Source: Streptomyces rimosus
Lineage (GTDB): Bacteria; Actinomycetota; Actinomycetes; Streptomycetales; Streptomycetaceae
DNA length: 64,000 nucleotides
NCBI RefSeq assembly: GCF_008704655.1
Contig: NZ_CP023688.1
Location: 2,046,001-2,110,000, forward strand
Direction: 5' to 3'
The position numbers were made by a program, and so were the translations under genes. Below, piece by piece: positions 1 to 9,315 of this stretch. How positions within the stretch are numbered: position 1 is the first letter of the stretch; each line of letters starts with the position of its first letter. The notes under the pieces are model-generated. The model did not search any database. It was not told the origin of the DNA and saw nothing but the letters and a program-made list of their open reading frames with translations.

Positions 1-1056
1 TATCAGGTGGGGAACTTCCCGCCGCTGTGGACCGAGTGGAACGGCAAGTTCCGCGACACCGTACGGGACCTGTGGCGCGGCGAGCCGCGCACCCTCGCCG
101 AGTTCGGCTCCCGGCTGACCGGCTCCTCCGACCTCTACCAGGGTGACGGCCGGCGCCCGCTCGCCTCCATCAACTTCGTGACCTGCCACGACGGCTTCAC
201 CCTGCGCGACCTGGTCAGCTACGACGGCAAGCACAACGAGGCCAACGGCGAGGACAACAAGGACGGCGAGAGCTTCAACCGGTCCTGGAACTGCGGCGCC
301 GAGGGGCCGACGGACGACCCCGCCGTACAGGAGCTGCGGGCCCGCCAGATGCGCAACTTCATGGCCACCCTGATGCTGTCGCAGGGCGTGCCGATGCTCA
401 GCCACGGCGACGAGTTCGGGCGCACCCAGCGCGGCAACAACAACGCGTACTGCCAGGACAACGAGCTGACGTGGGTGCGGTGGCCGGACACCGACGGGGG
501 CGCCGCCGGTACGGAGGCCGGGGAAGGGGGCGAGGGCGAGGGCGAGTCCGGGACCGAAGCCGAGGACGACCCGGAGCTCGCGGCCGTCCGCAAGGAGGAC
601 CAGGAGTTCCTCACCTTCGTCCGGCAGATGGTGTGGCTGCGGCGCGATCACCCGGTATTCCGGCGGCGGCGCTTCTTCCACGGCCGCCCCATGGAGGGCA
701 CCCACGACGAGCTGTCCGACATCGCCTGGTTCACGGCGGAGGGCGAGGAGATGCGGCAGCGGGACTGGCAGGCGGCGCACGCCAAGTCGCTGACGGTCTT
801 CCTCAACGGCAGCGCGATCACCGAGCCGGGCCCGCGCGGCGAGCGGATCACCGACGACTCCTTCCTGCTGATGTTCAACGCGCACGCGGACGAGCGGGAG
901 TTCACCGTGCCGGTCGACCACGGCCGCCAGTGGCAGGCGGTGGTGGACACCGCCCACCCGGAGGCGGTCGCCGACGGCGGCGGCATCAAGGCTCAGGCCG
1001 GCGACCGCCTCGCGCTGCCGGGCCGCAGCATGCTGGTGCTGCAACGGCCTGCATAG
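1..1056 (+). CDS. glgX: Glycogen debranching enzyme GlgX, 3' part
   Basis: The frame is open from base 1, so the gene begins outside the window and only the last ~351 residues are present. GlgX-type enzymes (GH13 isoamylase group) hydrolyse alpha-1,6 branches of phosphorylase-limit glycogen in the cytoplasm. Visible family signatures are NFVTCHDGFTL, the NGEDN run, the LSHGDEFGRTQ motif and the NNNAYCQDNE motif of the catalytic barrel, followed by a beta-sandwich C-terminal domain. An acidic Gly/Glu-rich insertion (bases ~493-590) separates the barrel end from the C-terminal part and is probably a loop. treY follows on the same strand after 329 bp, consistent with glycogen-to-trehalose conversion. 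Confidence 0.93.
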   Translation, partial: YQVGNFPPLWTEWNGKFRDTVRDLWRGEPRTLAEFGSRLTGSSDLYQGDGRRPLASINFVTCHDGFTLRDLVSYDGKHNEANGEDNKDGESFNRSWNCGAEGPTDDPAVQELRARQMRNFMATLMLSQGVPMLSHGDEFGRTQRGNNNAYCQDNELTWVRWPDTDGGAAGTEAGEGGEGEGESGTEAEDDPELAAVRKEDQEFLTFVRQMVWLRRDHPVFRRRRFFHGRPMEGTHDELSDIAWFTAEGEEMRQRDWQAAHAKSLTVFLNGSAITEPGPRGERITDDSFLLMFNAHADEREFTVPVDHGRQWQAVVDTAHPEAVADGGGIKAQAGDRLALPGRSMLVLQRPA

Positions 1057-1385
1057 GGTCCGGGCTGCCGGTCCGTGACACTGGTCCATGGCGCCGGCCG
1101 GGGTACGCCGTGGGCCGTACGGCCGGCTCCGCCATTGCGGTGGTTCCCGATGCTGTCGTACGGCCCGGGCGAGAGGTCCGTTCGGCGTAGTCGGGGTGCC
1201 CGGCCCCGGCAGTGTGCAGGGCCTATGGGCGGGGGCCGGCGGTCGGGGAACCGGCGGGGGTCGCCGCCCGGCGCCGTCCTGCGCGTACATCCGGGCCGTC
1301 CGGATCGTGCGTACACAGCGCTTCGGTGCCGGGGCGGCCCGGGCCGGATGAAACAACAAGCCGTCCGGCGGGTACGGGTGTTCCC
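1057..1385. other. Intergenic region glgX-treY, no gene seen
   Basis: 329 bases between glgX and treY. Frames crossing it lack recognisable protein features. It contains several short GTAC/GGCC-rich dyads. The weak purine run before the treY ATG at 1386 gives no clear Shine-Dalgarno. A treY promoter could lie here, but no convincing -35/-10 pair was identified. Confidence 0.5.
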
Positions 1386-3812
1386 ATGACGGCCGAATCC
1401 AGTGCGCCACCCACCGCCACGTACCGGCTCCAGCTCCAGCCGGACCTGCCCTTCGCCGCGGCCGAGAAAGCCGTGCCGTACCTTGCCGCGCTGGGCGTCT
1501 CGCACCTCCACCTCTCCCCTGTCCTGGAGGCGGTGCCCGGTTCCACACACGGCTACGACGTGGTGGACCACGCGCGGGTGCGGGCCGAGCTGGGCGGCGA
1601 GGAGGGGCTGCGCGCGCTGGCCGCGAGGGCCGCGGCGCATGGACTGCGGCTGGTGGTGGACACCGTTCCCAACCACATGGCCGTGCCCGCGCCGGAGTCG
1701 CTGAACGCCGCGCTCTGGGCGGTGCTGAGGGACGGCCCCGCAAGTCCGTACGCCCGCTGGTTCGACATCGACTGGGACGGCGGGCACGGCGGGCGGGTGC
1801 TGCTGCCGGTGCTGGGCGGGCGGCTGGGCGACGAGCTGGGGAACATCCGGGTCGACGGCGACATACTGCGCTACCACGACCACGCCTTCCCCATCCGCCC
1901 CGGCACCGAACGGCTTCCGCTGCCGCGCCTCCTGGACGCGCAGTGGTACCGCCTCGCTTGGTGGCGGCTGGCCCGCAGTGAGATCAACTACCGCCGGTTC
2001 TTCACCATTTCGGAGCTGATCGGCGTACGGGTCGAGGACGAGGCGGTCTTCGCGGCGACCCACGCGACGATCCTGCGGCTGCTGCGCGAGGGCGTCGTCG
2101 ACGGGCTGCGCATCGACCACCCGGACGGCCTGGCCGCCCCGGGCAACTACCTCGCCCGCCTGCACGCCGCCACCGGCGGGCGCTGGACGGTGGTCGAGAA
2201 GATCCTGACCGGCCGGGAGCGCCTGCCGGACGGCTGGGCGTGCGCGGGCACCACCGGCTACGACGCGCTGCGGCACCTCGACGGCCTGTTCGTCTGCCCG
2301 CTCGGCTCCGGCCGCCTGTTCACCGTCTACCGGGACTTCGTGGCCCCGCTGGCGGACGCGGGCGGCGACTGGGAGGAAACGGTACGCCGCGCCGCCTACG
2401 AGGTCGTCACCCACGATCTCGCCGCCGAGGTCGAACGGCTGGTGCGGACCGCGGGGCGGATCAGCGACCAGGCGTCCCACCAGGGCGACCACGCGCCCTG
2501 GGCCCTGCGCACCGCCGTCCGGGAGCTGCTGGTCCGGCTGCCCGTCTACCGCCCGTACGCCACCGACCGCGCCGGAGCGCGCGACCCGCGGCGCGGCGAG
2601 CAGGACGCGGCGATGCTGGCCGAGGCCGCCGCGCGGGCGCGTGCGGTCTTCCGCTCGCCGCAGGAGGCGCTGGCCGTGGACCTGGTGCGCGATCTGGCGC
2701 TCGGCCTGCTCGGGGACGGCCCGGACTGCGAGGACTTCTGCGCCCGCTTCGCCCAGACCTCCTCCGCGCTGCGCGCCAAGTCCGTGGAGGACACCGCCTT
2801 CTACCGTTATGTGCCGCTGCTGTCGGCCTGCGAGGTCGGCGCCGACCCGGGGGCGCCCACGGTGGGCGTGGACACCTTCCACGCGTACTGCGCCCGTATC
2901 CAGCGGGACTGGCCGCTGACCTCGACGGTGCTCTCGACGCACGACACCAAGCGCAGCGCCGACGTACGGGCGCGGATCGCGGTCCTGACCGAGTGCCCGG
3001 AGCGGTGGCGGGACCTGCTGCGCCGGGTGTCCGCCGGGCCTGGCGAGGGTCCGCAGCCGCCGGACCAGCATCTGGCGTGGACGGCCTGGCAGACCGCCTT
3101 CGGCTTGGGCAAACCGTCCGCCGAACGGCTGATCCCCTCGGTGCTCAAGGCCGTACGGGAGGCCGGTCTGCACACGTCCTGGACGGAGCAGGACGCCGGG
3201 TACGAGGAGGCGGTCGGCGAATTCCTGCGCGCGGGGCCGTGCGGACCGGCGGCGTCCTCGCTCACCGAACTGGCCGCCGATCTCGCGCCGTACATCCGCG
3301 CCAACGTGTTGAGCGCGGCGCTGCTCCACCTGACGATGCCCGGCGTGCCCGACCTCTACCAGGGCACCGAGACCGAGTACACCGCGCTGGTGGACCCGGA
3401 CAACCGCCGCCCGCCGCGGCTGCGCGCCGACCTGCTCACCGAACTGGACGGCGGTGCCGACCCGCAGGACCTCTCCGCGGAGAAGCTGCTGCTGACGGCC
3501 AGAGCGCTGCGCCTCCGCCGGGACCATCCCGACTGGTTCGGCGTGGACGGCACGTACACCCCTCTGCACGCGGACGGCTCGGCCGCCGGGCACTGCCTGG
3601 CCTTCGCCCGCGCCGGACGTGCCGTGACGGTGGCCACGCGCCTTTCCCTCCGGCTGGCCGAGGACGGCGGCTGGCGCGACACGGAGCTGCACCTTCCGGG
3701 TCCGGGCCCGTGGCGGGATCTGCTCACCGGCCGGGAGTGTCCCGAACCGGTGGTCTGCCTGCGCGAGCTGTTGGCGCGGTATCCGGTGGCGTTGCTGGTG
3801 GGAGAGGACTGA
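1386..3812 (+). CDS. treY: Malto-oligosyltrehalose synthase TreY
   Basis: 808-residue GH13 enzyme that isomerises the reducing-end alpha-1,4 bond of maltodextrins to alpha-1,1, giving maltooligosyl trehalose, the substrate of TreZ. The N-terminus TATYRLQLQPDLPF and the segments HLSPV, HGYDVVDH, VDTVPNHMA and GLRIDHPDGL are typical TreY barrel motifs. MPGVPDLYQG and DPDNRRPP near the C-terminus are also characteristic. The frame is open from 1212, but the ATG at 1386 starts directly at the conserved N-terminus and gives a family-normal length. It lies downstream of glgX; treZ is separated by ~6.5 kb of other genes. Confidence 0.95.
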   Translation: MTAESSAPPTATYRLQLQPDLPFAAAEKAVPYLAALGVSHLHLSPVLEAVPGSTHGYDVVDHARVRAELGGEEGLRALAARAAAHGLRLVVDTVPNHMAVPAPESLNAALWAVLRDGPASPYARWFDIDWDGGHGGRVLLPVLGGRLGDELGNIRVDGDILRYHDHAFPIRPGTERLPLPRLLDAQWYRLAWWRLARSEINYRRFFTISELIGVRVEDEAVFAATHATILRLLREGVVDGLRIDHPDGLAAPGNYLARLHAATGGRWTVVEKILTGRERLPDGWACAGTTGYDALRHLDGLFVCPLGSGRLFTVYRDFVAPLADAGGDWEETVRRAAYEVVTHDLAAEVERLVRTAGRISDQASHQGDHAPWALRTAVRELLVRLPVYRPYATDRAGARDPRRGEQDAAMLAEAAARARAVFRSPQEALAVDLVRDLALGLLGDGPDCEDFCARFAQTSSALRAKSVEDTAFYRYVPLLSACEVGADPGAPTVGVDTFHAYCARIQRDWPLTSTVLSTHDTKRSADVRARIAVLTECPERWRDLLRRVSAGPGEGPQPPDQHLAWTAWQTAFGLGKPSAERLIPSVLKAVREAGLHTSWTEQDAGYEEAVGEFLRAGPCGPAASSLTELAADLAPYIRANVLSAALLHLTMPGVPDLYQGTETEYTALVDPDNRRPPRLRADLLTELDGGADPQDLSAEKLLLTARALRLRRDHPDWFGVDGTYTPLHADGSAAGHCLAFARAGRAVTVATRLSLRLAEDGGWRDTELHLPGPGPWRDLLTGRECPEPVVCLRELLARYPVALLVGED

Positions 3813-3915
3813 CGGAAGGGGCGTACGGACACGACCGCGGGACGGCTGCCCGGTGCGGAACCGGAGGGGGAACGGCCGTCGTCTGCCCAGTGGTCGAGTC
3901 TGAGGAGTACGTACG

Positions 3916-4746
3916 GTGCGTATCTACATCAGCGCGGACATGGAGGGCGTCACGGGCCTCGTCGACGCCGACGACGTCCAGCCGGGCGGGCGGGACTACG
4001 AGCGCGGGCGGCTGATGATGGCGGAGGACGTCAACGCCGCCGTGCGTGGTGCCGTCGCGGCCGGTGCCACGGACATCGTCGTCAACGACGCGCACGGGCC
4101 CATGCGCAACCTGCTGCCCGAGGCCCTGCACCCGGCGGCCCGGCTCATCCGCGGCAAGCCCAAGCAGATGGGCATGCTCGAAGGGCTCACGCCGGGGCAC
4201 GACGCCGTGGTCTGCGTCGGCTACCACGCGCGGGCGGGCACGCTCGGCGTGCTGAGCCACAGCTTCATGGGCCACGAGATCGAGGACATCTGGCTGGACG
4301 GCCGCCCCGTGGGCGAAATCGGCCTGGCGCAGGCCACCGCCGCGGCCCTCGGGGTGCCCGTGGTGGCCCTGACCGGTGACGACGGTGCCTGCGCGGAGAC
4401 GAAGGAGTGGGACGACACGATCGCCACCGTCGCCGTGAAGCAGGCGCACGACCGTTTCGCCGCCGAGCTGCTCCCCGACGCGGAAGCCCGCCGGGCCATC
4501 GAGGAGACGGTCGCCGCCGCCCTCTCCACGCCGCCGCGGGCCCCCGGTCCGCCGCCGGACCCGTGCGCCCTGACCGTCCGCTGGCAGTCGGCGTCGGTGG
4601 CCGCGACGCTGCTGGGGATACCGGGCGTGACCTCGGTGGACGGCCGGACCGTACGGGCGCGCGGGGCGCTGACCGACCTGTACCGGCTCTTCGGCGTATG
4701 GATGCGCGTGGCGGCTTCGCTCACGCATCAGCAGCCGTACTGCTGA
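3916..4746 (+). CDS. M55 family D-aminopeptidase (DppA-like)
   Basis: 276 residues with the MRIYISADMEG start typical of peptidase family M55, zinc D-aminopeptidases such as Bacillus DppA that release N-terminal D-amino acids from small peptides. Asp8, Glu10, His60, His104 and Glu134 fall where I recall the DppA zinc ligands, so the metal site looks intact. I do not see the nucleophilic Cys near position 115 (the segment there is LSHSF), so chemistry or alignment may differ. The GTG start fits the conserved N-terminus. Its last 19 bp overlap the 3' end of the convergent LysR gene. No dpp transporter is adjacent. Confidence 0.85.
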   Translation: MRIYISADMEGVTGLVDADDVQPGGRDYERGRLMMAEDVNAAVRGAVAAGATDIVVNDAHGPMRNLLPEALHPAARLIRGKPKQMGMLEGLTPGHDAVVCVGYHARAGTLGVLSHSFMGHEIEDIWLDGRPVGEIGLAQATAAALGVPVVALTGDDGACAETKEWDDTIATVAVKQAHDRFAAELLPDAEARRAIEETVAAALSTPPRAPGPPPDPCALTVRWQSASVAATLLGIPGVTSVDGRTVRARGALTDLYRLFGVWMRVAASLTHQQPYC

Positions 4747-5606
4747 GCCTCCCGGAGGAGGTCCACGAAGTGCTCGGCCGCGCCGGTGGGCGGCACCCGG
4801 GAGAAGACGGTGATCTCCCGGCGCCACGGCGGGTCGGTGGGGACCGCGGTGCAGTCCAGACCGGTCAGCTCGTGGGCGGCGGTCAGGAGGACACCGACGC
4901 CGGCCGCCGCCATGCGGACCGCCGTCGAGGTGTGCTGGGTGCGGACGGCCGTACGGGGCGTGAAGCCGGCCCGTTCGCACTCCACGTCCAGCCACCGCCG
5001 GCCCGCCACGACCGGTTCCAGCGCGCAGCGCACCCAGGGGCGGTCGGCCACCTCCTCGATGCGTACGGCGGTACGGCCGCCGAGCGGGTCGCCGGGCGGC
5101 AGGACCAGCACCATCCGCTCCTCCCCCACGACCGTGACCGGCCCCGGCCACGTCGGTGGCCGCGGCCCGACCGCCACGTCGGCGACGCCGCGTTCCATGT
5201 GCTCGTACAGCTCGTCGGTGGTGGCGTATTCGTGCAGAACCAGGCGCACGCCGCCGTACTCACGCCCCCAGCGCACACAGACCTCCGGGAGCACGCCGAT
5301 GGCGTGCGCGTGCACCGTCGCGATGTGCAGCTCGCCGCTCCGCGCCGCGCCCGACGCCAGCGCGGCGCGGCGGGCCTGTTCGGCGCTGCGTACGGCGAGT
5401 TCGGCGTGCGGGAGGTAGGCGCGGCCCATGGGCGTCAGCCGGACGCCGCGCGTCATCCGCTCCAGCAGCGGCCCGCCGACCTCCCGTTCGAGGGCCTTGA
5501 TCTGGTGGGACAGCGCCGACTGGGTCACGTGCAGCAGCTCGGCCGCGCGCGTGAAGGAGCCCTCCGCGACCACGGTGACCAGGTACTCCATCTGCCGCAG
5601 ACTCAT
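4728..5606 (-). CDS. LysR-type transcriptional regulator
   Basis: 292-residue LysR family regulator. The N-terminal winged helix-turn-helix is clear (LRQMEYLVTV, GSFTRAAELLHVTQSALSHQI, LLERMTRG), followed by a periplasmic-binding-like effector domain. The start at 5606 is preferred over the ATG at 5627: it has a GGAGGG 4 nt upstream, and the longer version would place a perfect dyad inside the coding region. It is divergent from the flavoprotein gene at 5699, which is its most likely target together with itself. The effector is unknown. The 3' end overlaps the M55 peptidase gene by 19 bp. Confidence 0.88.
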   Translation of the reverse strand: MSLRQMEYLVTVVAEGSFTRAAELLHVTQSALSHQIKALEREVGGPLLERMTRGVRLTPMGRAYLPHAELAVRSAEQARRAALASGAARSGELHIATVHAHAIGVLPEVCVRWGREYGGVRLVLHEYATTDELYEHMERGVADVAVGPRPPTWPGPVTVVGEERMVLVLPPGDPLGGRTAVRIEEVADRPWVRCALEPVVAGRRWLDVECERAGFTPRTAVRTQHTSTAVRMAAAGVGVLLTAAHELTGLDCTAVPTDPPWRREITVFSRVPPTGAAEHFVDLLREAQQYGC

Positions 5607-5625
5607 ACGGCCCTCCGTTCTCCCC

Positions 5626-5640
5626 ATGAACGATGTTCAT
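5626..5640. promoter_or_regulatory. LysR-box-like dyad (T-N11-A)
   Basis: ATGAAC-GAT-GTTCAT is a perfect 6-bp inverted repeat with a 3-bp centre in the divergent gap between the LysR gene and the flavoprotein gene. It contains the exact T-N11-A spacing of LysR binding sites (T5627, A5639). It lies 20 bp upstream of the preferred LysR start, consistent with autoregulation and control of the divergent gene. Confidence 0.55.
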
Positions 5641-5698
5641 CGCCCCCATGGAAACATTGCCTTGGACTCATGGGCGGGCGGGGGCGGAGGCTGGCCGC

Positions 5699-7168
5699 AT
5701 GAGCGACATGAACAGCGGTGGTACGAGAACGGGGGCCGCGCGCGGCGGCGGGACCGACGTGATCGTCATCGGCGGCGGCACGGGCGGCTACAGCACGGCC
5801 CTGCGGGCCGCCTCCCTCGGACTGCGGGTGGTCCTCGCCGAGCGGGACCTCGTCGGCGGGACCTGTCTGCACCGCGGCTGCATCCCGAGCAAGGCGATGC
5901 TGCACGCGGCGGAACTGATGGACGGCATCGCCGAGGCGCGCGAGCGCTGGGGTGTGAAGGCCACGCTCGACAGCGTCGACTGGGGCGCGCTGACCGCCAC
6001 CCGGGACGACATCGTGACGCGCAACCACCGGGGCGTGGAGGGGCACTTGGAGCGTGCCGGGGTGCGTGTGGTGCGCGGGAGCGCGCGCCTGACCGGCCCG
6101 CGCTCCGTGTACGTCGAGGCGCCGGACGGCGGGGAGTTCACCGCGCGGCGCGGCATCGTGCTCGCCACCGGCTCCCGCCCGCGCCTGCTGCCCGGCCTCG
6201 CACCGGACGGCCGTACCGTCGTCACCAGCGACGACGCCCTGTTCGCGCCCGGCCTGCCGGACTCGGTCCTGGTGCTGGGCGGCGGCGCGATCGGCGTCGA
6301 GTACGCGTCCTTCCACCGGTCGATGGGCGCCCGGGTCACCCTCGTCGAGGCCGCCGGGCGACTGCTGCCCCTGGAGGACGAGGACGTGAGCCGCCACTTG
6401 GCGCGCGGCCTGAAGAAGCGCGGGATCACGGTCCGTACGGACTCGACGCTGACCGGGGCCGAGGTGACGGGGTCCGGTGTACGGGCCACCGTACGCACCC
6501 GCGGCGGCGAGGAGACGGTCGAGGCCGAACGCCTGCTGGTCGCGGTCGGCCGGGTGCCGGTGACCGACGGCCTGGGCCTCGCCGCTGCCGGACTCGCCAC
6601 CGACGCGCGCGGTTTCGTGCCGCCCGCCGACTGGTCCCGCCTGGAGACCGCCGTACCCGGTATCCATGTGGTGGGCGACCTGCTGCCGCCGCCCTCTCCC
6701 GGCCTGGCGCACGCCTCGTTCGCGGAGGGCCTGCTGGTCGCCGAAACGCTGGCCGGCGTGCCGTCCCGGCCGGTGGACCACGCGACCGTGCCGCGCGTGA
6801 CGTACTCCTCGCCGCAGACCGCCTCGGTCGGCCTGACCGAGGCGGAGGCACGCGCCCGCGGCCTGGAGGTGCGGGTCAACACCATGCCGCTGACGGCGGT
6901 CGCCAAGGGCATGGTGCACGGACAGGGCGGCATCGTGAAGGTCGTCGCGGCGGCGGACGGTGCGGGCGGTGAGGCCACCGGGGCCGTACTCGGCGTGCAC
7001 CTGGTGGGCCCGCACGTCTCGGAGATGATCGCCGAGAGCCAGCTGATCGTCGCCTGGGACGCCGAACCGTCCGATGTGGCACAGCACATCCACGCGCATC
7101 CCACGCTGTCGGAAGCGGTCGGGGAGGCGTTCCTGACGCTGGCGGGGAGGGGGCTGCATCAACATTGA
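5699..7168 (+). CDS. Dihydrolipoamide dehydrogenase family flavoprotein
   Basis: 489-residue class I pyridine nucleotide-disulfide oxidoreductase. The FAD-binding VIVIGGGTGGYS motif begins near residue 21; the redox-active pair is Cys56/Cys61 in GTCLHRGC. An NAD-binding GGGAIGVE motif follows mid-protein, and the C-terminal dimerisation domain ends with the HAHPTLSE active-site His/Glu signature of lipoamide dehydrogenases. The ATG at 5699 is preferred to the in-frame ATG at 5633, which would run through the regulatory gap. No 2-oxoacid dehydrogenase genes are adjacent, so it may be a second Lpd copy. It is probably controlled by the divergent LysR protein. Confidence 0.88.
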   Translation: MSDMNSGGTRTGAARGGGTDVIVIGGGTGGYSTALRAASLGLRVVLAERDLVGGTCLHRGCIPSKAMLHAAELMDGIAEARERWGVKATLDSVDWGALTATRDDIVTRNHRGVEGHLERAGVRVVRGSARLTGPRSVYVEAPDGGEFTARRGIVLATGSRPRLLPGLAPDGRTVVTSDDALFAPGLPDSVLVLGGGAIGVEYASFHRSMGARVTLVEAAGRLLPLEDEDVSRHLARGLKKRGITVRTDSTLTGAEVTGSGVRATVRTRGGEETVEAERLLVAVGRVPVTDGLGLAAAGLATDARGFVPPADWSRLETAVPGIHVVGDLLPPPSPGLAHASFAEGLLVAETLAGVPSRPVDHATVPRVTYSSPQTASVGLTEAEARARGLEVRVNTMPLTAVAKGMVHGQGGIVKVVAAADGAGGEATGAVLGVHLVGPHVSEMIAESQLIVAWDAEPSDVAQHIHAHPTLSEAVGEAFLTLAGRGLHQH

Positions 7169-7203
7169 GGGACGGGTGTACGGGGCGGGCGTACGAGCCT
7201 GCC

Positions 7204-7647
7204 TCAGCGACCGGCGAACACCGCCCGTACCCGCGCGCCGTTGGCGAACAGGACCACGCCGGCCAGCAGCACCCCGCACGCCCCCTGTTCGATCTTCAGC
7301 CACGCCGGAAACGCTCCGGGCAGCACGACGACGGCCGCGATCACCGCGACCATGACGGCCGAGGCCACCCGCAGCCGGAGGTAGGACCGGCCGTGGCCAC
7401 GGGCCGTACGGGCGGCGAAGGAGACCATGAGCAGGGACGTGACGACGACGATGACCGTGCGGACCCACACGGCGTCGGTCACCGTACCGGGGTGGTCCCG
7501 CAGCAGCACGACGGCGCCCAGGGTGAGGACGCTGAGGGCCGCGTAGCAGCCGACGAGCAGTCGCACGGTGCGCAGCGCCTGCCGGATGCGGGGGCGGGCC
7601 AGGCGGTCGGCGGGGACGGTGGCGGGGCGCGGGGCGCGCGTACTCAT
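7204..7647 (-). CDS. Small four-helix membrane protein, unknown function
   Basis: 147 residues. After a ~28-residue basic cytoplasmic N-terminus there are about four hydrophobic segments (near residues 29-48, 63-80, 95-110 and 122-138) separated by short basic or acidic loops. I recognise no catalytic motif. It is convergent with the flavoprotein gene (35-bp gap) and divergent from the lipoprotein gene at 7915. Start ATG at 7647. Such proteins are common in Streptomyces as hypothetical integral membrane proteins; no function can be inferred. Confidence 0.7.
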   Translation of the reverse strand: MSTRAPRPATVPADRLARPRIRQALRTVRLLVGCYAALSVLTLGAVVLLRDHPGTVTDAVWVRTVIVVVTSLLMVSFAARTARGHGRSYLRLRVASAVMVAVIAAVVVLPGAFPAWLKIEQGACGVLLAGVVLFANGARVRAVFAGR

Positions 7648-7914
7648 GACGGACCTTTCCTCACGGCTCAGTGGCGTATGGGGCCTTGGGACGCGTTGCG
7701 CGAACGGCCGTCACCAGCATCCGGCCCGTCCGCCGCCGGTCCGTCGTCCGGCCGGACGAAACGCGCCCCCGGTCCGCCTCGGGGACGCGCCGGGCGGGCC
7801 CGTAGTGGATCACCAGTAGGGCGGAAACTTCCGGGCATGAATAACGGTTTGGCACCCCGCGTCCGCCGGGTTAAGTTACTGCGCCTGTAGACCTTTTTAT
7901 GACGGAAAGACGGT

Positions 7915-8598
7915 ATGGGTAAGTACAAGTGGGGCGCGGTGTCCGCCGTGCTCTCGATCGGTGTGCTCGCCGGCTGCTCGGCCACCCCCGAAAAGGGCGG
8001 CGACACCGCCAAGAACGCTTCACCCTCCGCTTCGGCCGCGGCCTCGGCGAATGCGGCGAAGAAGGACGACAAGGCTGCGGCCGGTTCGCCCGACGCGTGG
8101 AAGAAGGGCACCCGGGTCGGGGCCGCCGGCAGCCTCTGCGAACTGCCGGTGTCGTTCGACGTGGCGAAGATGTGGCAGCCCAAGGGCCTCAAGCCCGAAG
8201 ACGGGAAGCTGCTCGGCGAGTTCATGGGCCACAAGTCGGCCAGGGGCGCCTGCGAGATCGACGCCAAACCGGCGGGCAATATCGGATTCATCCGTGTGTG
8301 GACCACGGACCCGACGAAGAAGTCGCCGCGCGAGGTGCTGGAGGAATTCACCGGCGAGCAGCCGAGGGTCGTCAAGAAGGAATTCAGCGACACCAAGGCC
8401 GGCGAACTGCCCGCGGCGGAAGTCTCCTACACGACGAAGAGCCCCCTGAAGGACGAGCCCCAGCAGGAACGGGCGTTCGCGGTGGTGACGCCGAAGGGCG
8501 CGACCGTCGTCCATCTCGGCGGGTTCGACAACACCGAGCACAAGGAAATGCTCCCGGCGTACGAGATGGCCAAGAAGTCCGTCGCACCGGTGTCCTGA
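7915..8598 (+). CDS. Putative secreted lipoprotein
   Basis: 227 residues with a short Lys-containing N-terminus, a hydrophobic core and a lipobox LAGC, so Cys21 is the predicted lipidation site. A Ser/Ala/Lys-rich linker (residues ~22-58) precedes a globular domain containing two further Cys residues (in LCELP and GACEID) that may form a disulfide. This resembles small surface lipoproteins of Streptomyces of unknown role. An A/T-richer stretch at 7868-7910 upstream suggests a promoter. Confidence is high for a lipoprotein and nil for function. Confidence 0.8.
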   Translation: MGKYKWGAVSAVLSIGVLAGCSATPEKGGDTAKNASPSASAAASANAAKKDDKAAAGSPDAWKKGTRVGAAGSLCELPVSFDVAKMWQPKGLKPEDGKLLGEFMGHKSARGACEIDAKPAGNIGFIRVWTTDPTKKSPREVLEEFTGEQPRVVKKEFSDTKAGELPAAEVSYTTKSPLKDEPQQERAFAVVTPKGATVVHLGGFDNTEHKEMLPAYEMAKKSVAPVS

Positions 8599-8619
8599 CC
8601 CCTCCCGGGTCCTGGCCGC

Positions 8620-9165
8620 CTATCCCTGCGTAAGGACGTACCCCACGCTCCCGAAGGCGACGTGGTCCCCCGGCTGCACCCCCACCTCCCCCACCACCCG
8701 GCGCCCGTTGACGCAGGTGCCGTTGGTGGAGCCGAGGTCGCGCAGGAGCCAGGCGCCGTTGGCGTTGCGCAGTTCGGCGTGGGAGCGGGAGACCGTGTCG
8801 TGGTTGAGGCGCAGGCCGGAGCCGGGGGCCCGGCCTATGAGGAGGGGGAACGGGCCGGGGGCGGGCAGGAGGAGTTTCGGCAGGCGCTCGCGGCGCCAGG
8901 CGCGGCGGACCATGATGTTGAACGCCGACGCCTTGCCCACCGCGCGCAGCACGGCGCCCTCGACCCGGCCGCGGGAGGCCAGATCGGCGGTGGCGGCGGC
9001 GAGTTCGGCGTGCTGGCGGGCGCCGAGCACCAGCTCCAGCCGCCGCAGGAAGGTGTCCTGGGACAGCCTGCCTTGCGCCGCGCCCTCGCGCAGCAGTTCC
9101 AAGGCGCGTTCCCGGTCGGCTTCCGACGGGCGCGCCGGTCGGGCCGGGAACTCCAGCGATGTCAT
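8620..9165 (-). CDS. DUF1707 plus FHA domain protein
   Basis: 181 residues. The first ~60 match the DUF1707 (SHOCT-like) pattern: PSEADRERALELLREGAAQGRLS, ending with a LASRGR region. The C-terminal ~85 residues form a forkhead-associated domain with the phosphothreonine-binding signatures IGRAPGS, SRSHAEL and LGSTNGTCVNG. FHA domains bind Thr-phosphorylated partners, usually of Ser/Thr kinases; no kinase is adjacent. The frame is open far upstream, but the ATG at 9165 fits the DUF1707 start. It is convergent with the lipoprotein gene. Confidence 0.85.
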   Translation of the reverse strand: MTSLEFPARPARPSEADRERALELLREGAAQGRLSQDTFLRRLELVLGARQHAELAAATADLASRGRVEGAVLRAVGKASAFNIMVRRAWRRERLPKLLLPAPGPFPLLIGRAPGSGLRLNHDTVSRSHAELRNANGAWLLRDLGSTNGTCVNGRRVVGEVGVQPGDHVAFGSVGYVLTQG

Positions 9166-9272
9166 GCGGGTGATTGTCCGGCGCCCACGGGCCGGTGTCC
9201 AGCCACGGAGGCCGGTGCGCGGGGCGGCAGCGGCCCCGCCGGAAGTCCCTGGTGCCCCGCCCGTCCTCCGGC

Positions 9273-9278
9273 TACGCT
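9273..9278 (+). promoter_or_regulatory. Candidate -10 box upstream of leader ORF
   Basis: TACGCT fits the TANNNT -10 pattern of the main Streptomyces sigma factor. Transcription from here would start ~30 nt before the short ORF at 9316 and ~135 nt before the acetyltransferase gene. This is a pattern match only. Confidence 0.3.
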
Positions 9279-9315
9279 CACCGTCGGCCCGCGAGAAGGA
9301 GAGGAGGCGAGAGCC

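Noticed and set aside
993..3692. 899-codon open frame on the minus strand opposite treY
   Set aside because: It is Arg/Gly/Val/Gln-rich and featureless, a typical antisense shadow of a high-GC gene; treY on the plus strand has all family motifs.
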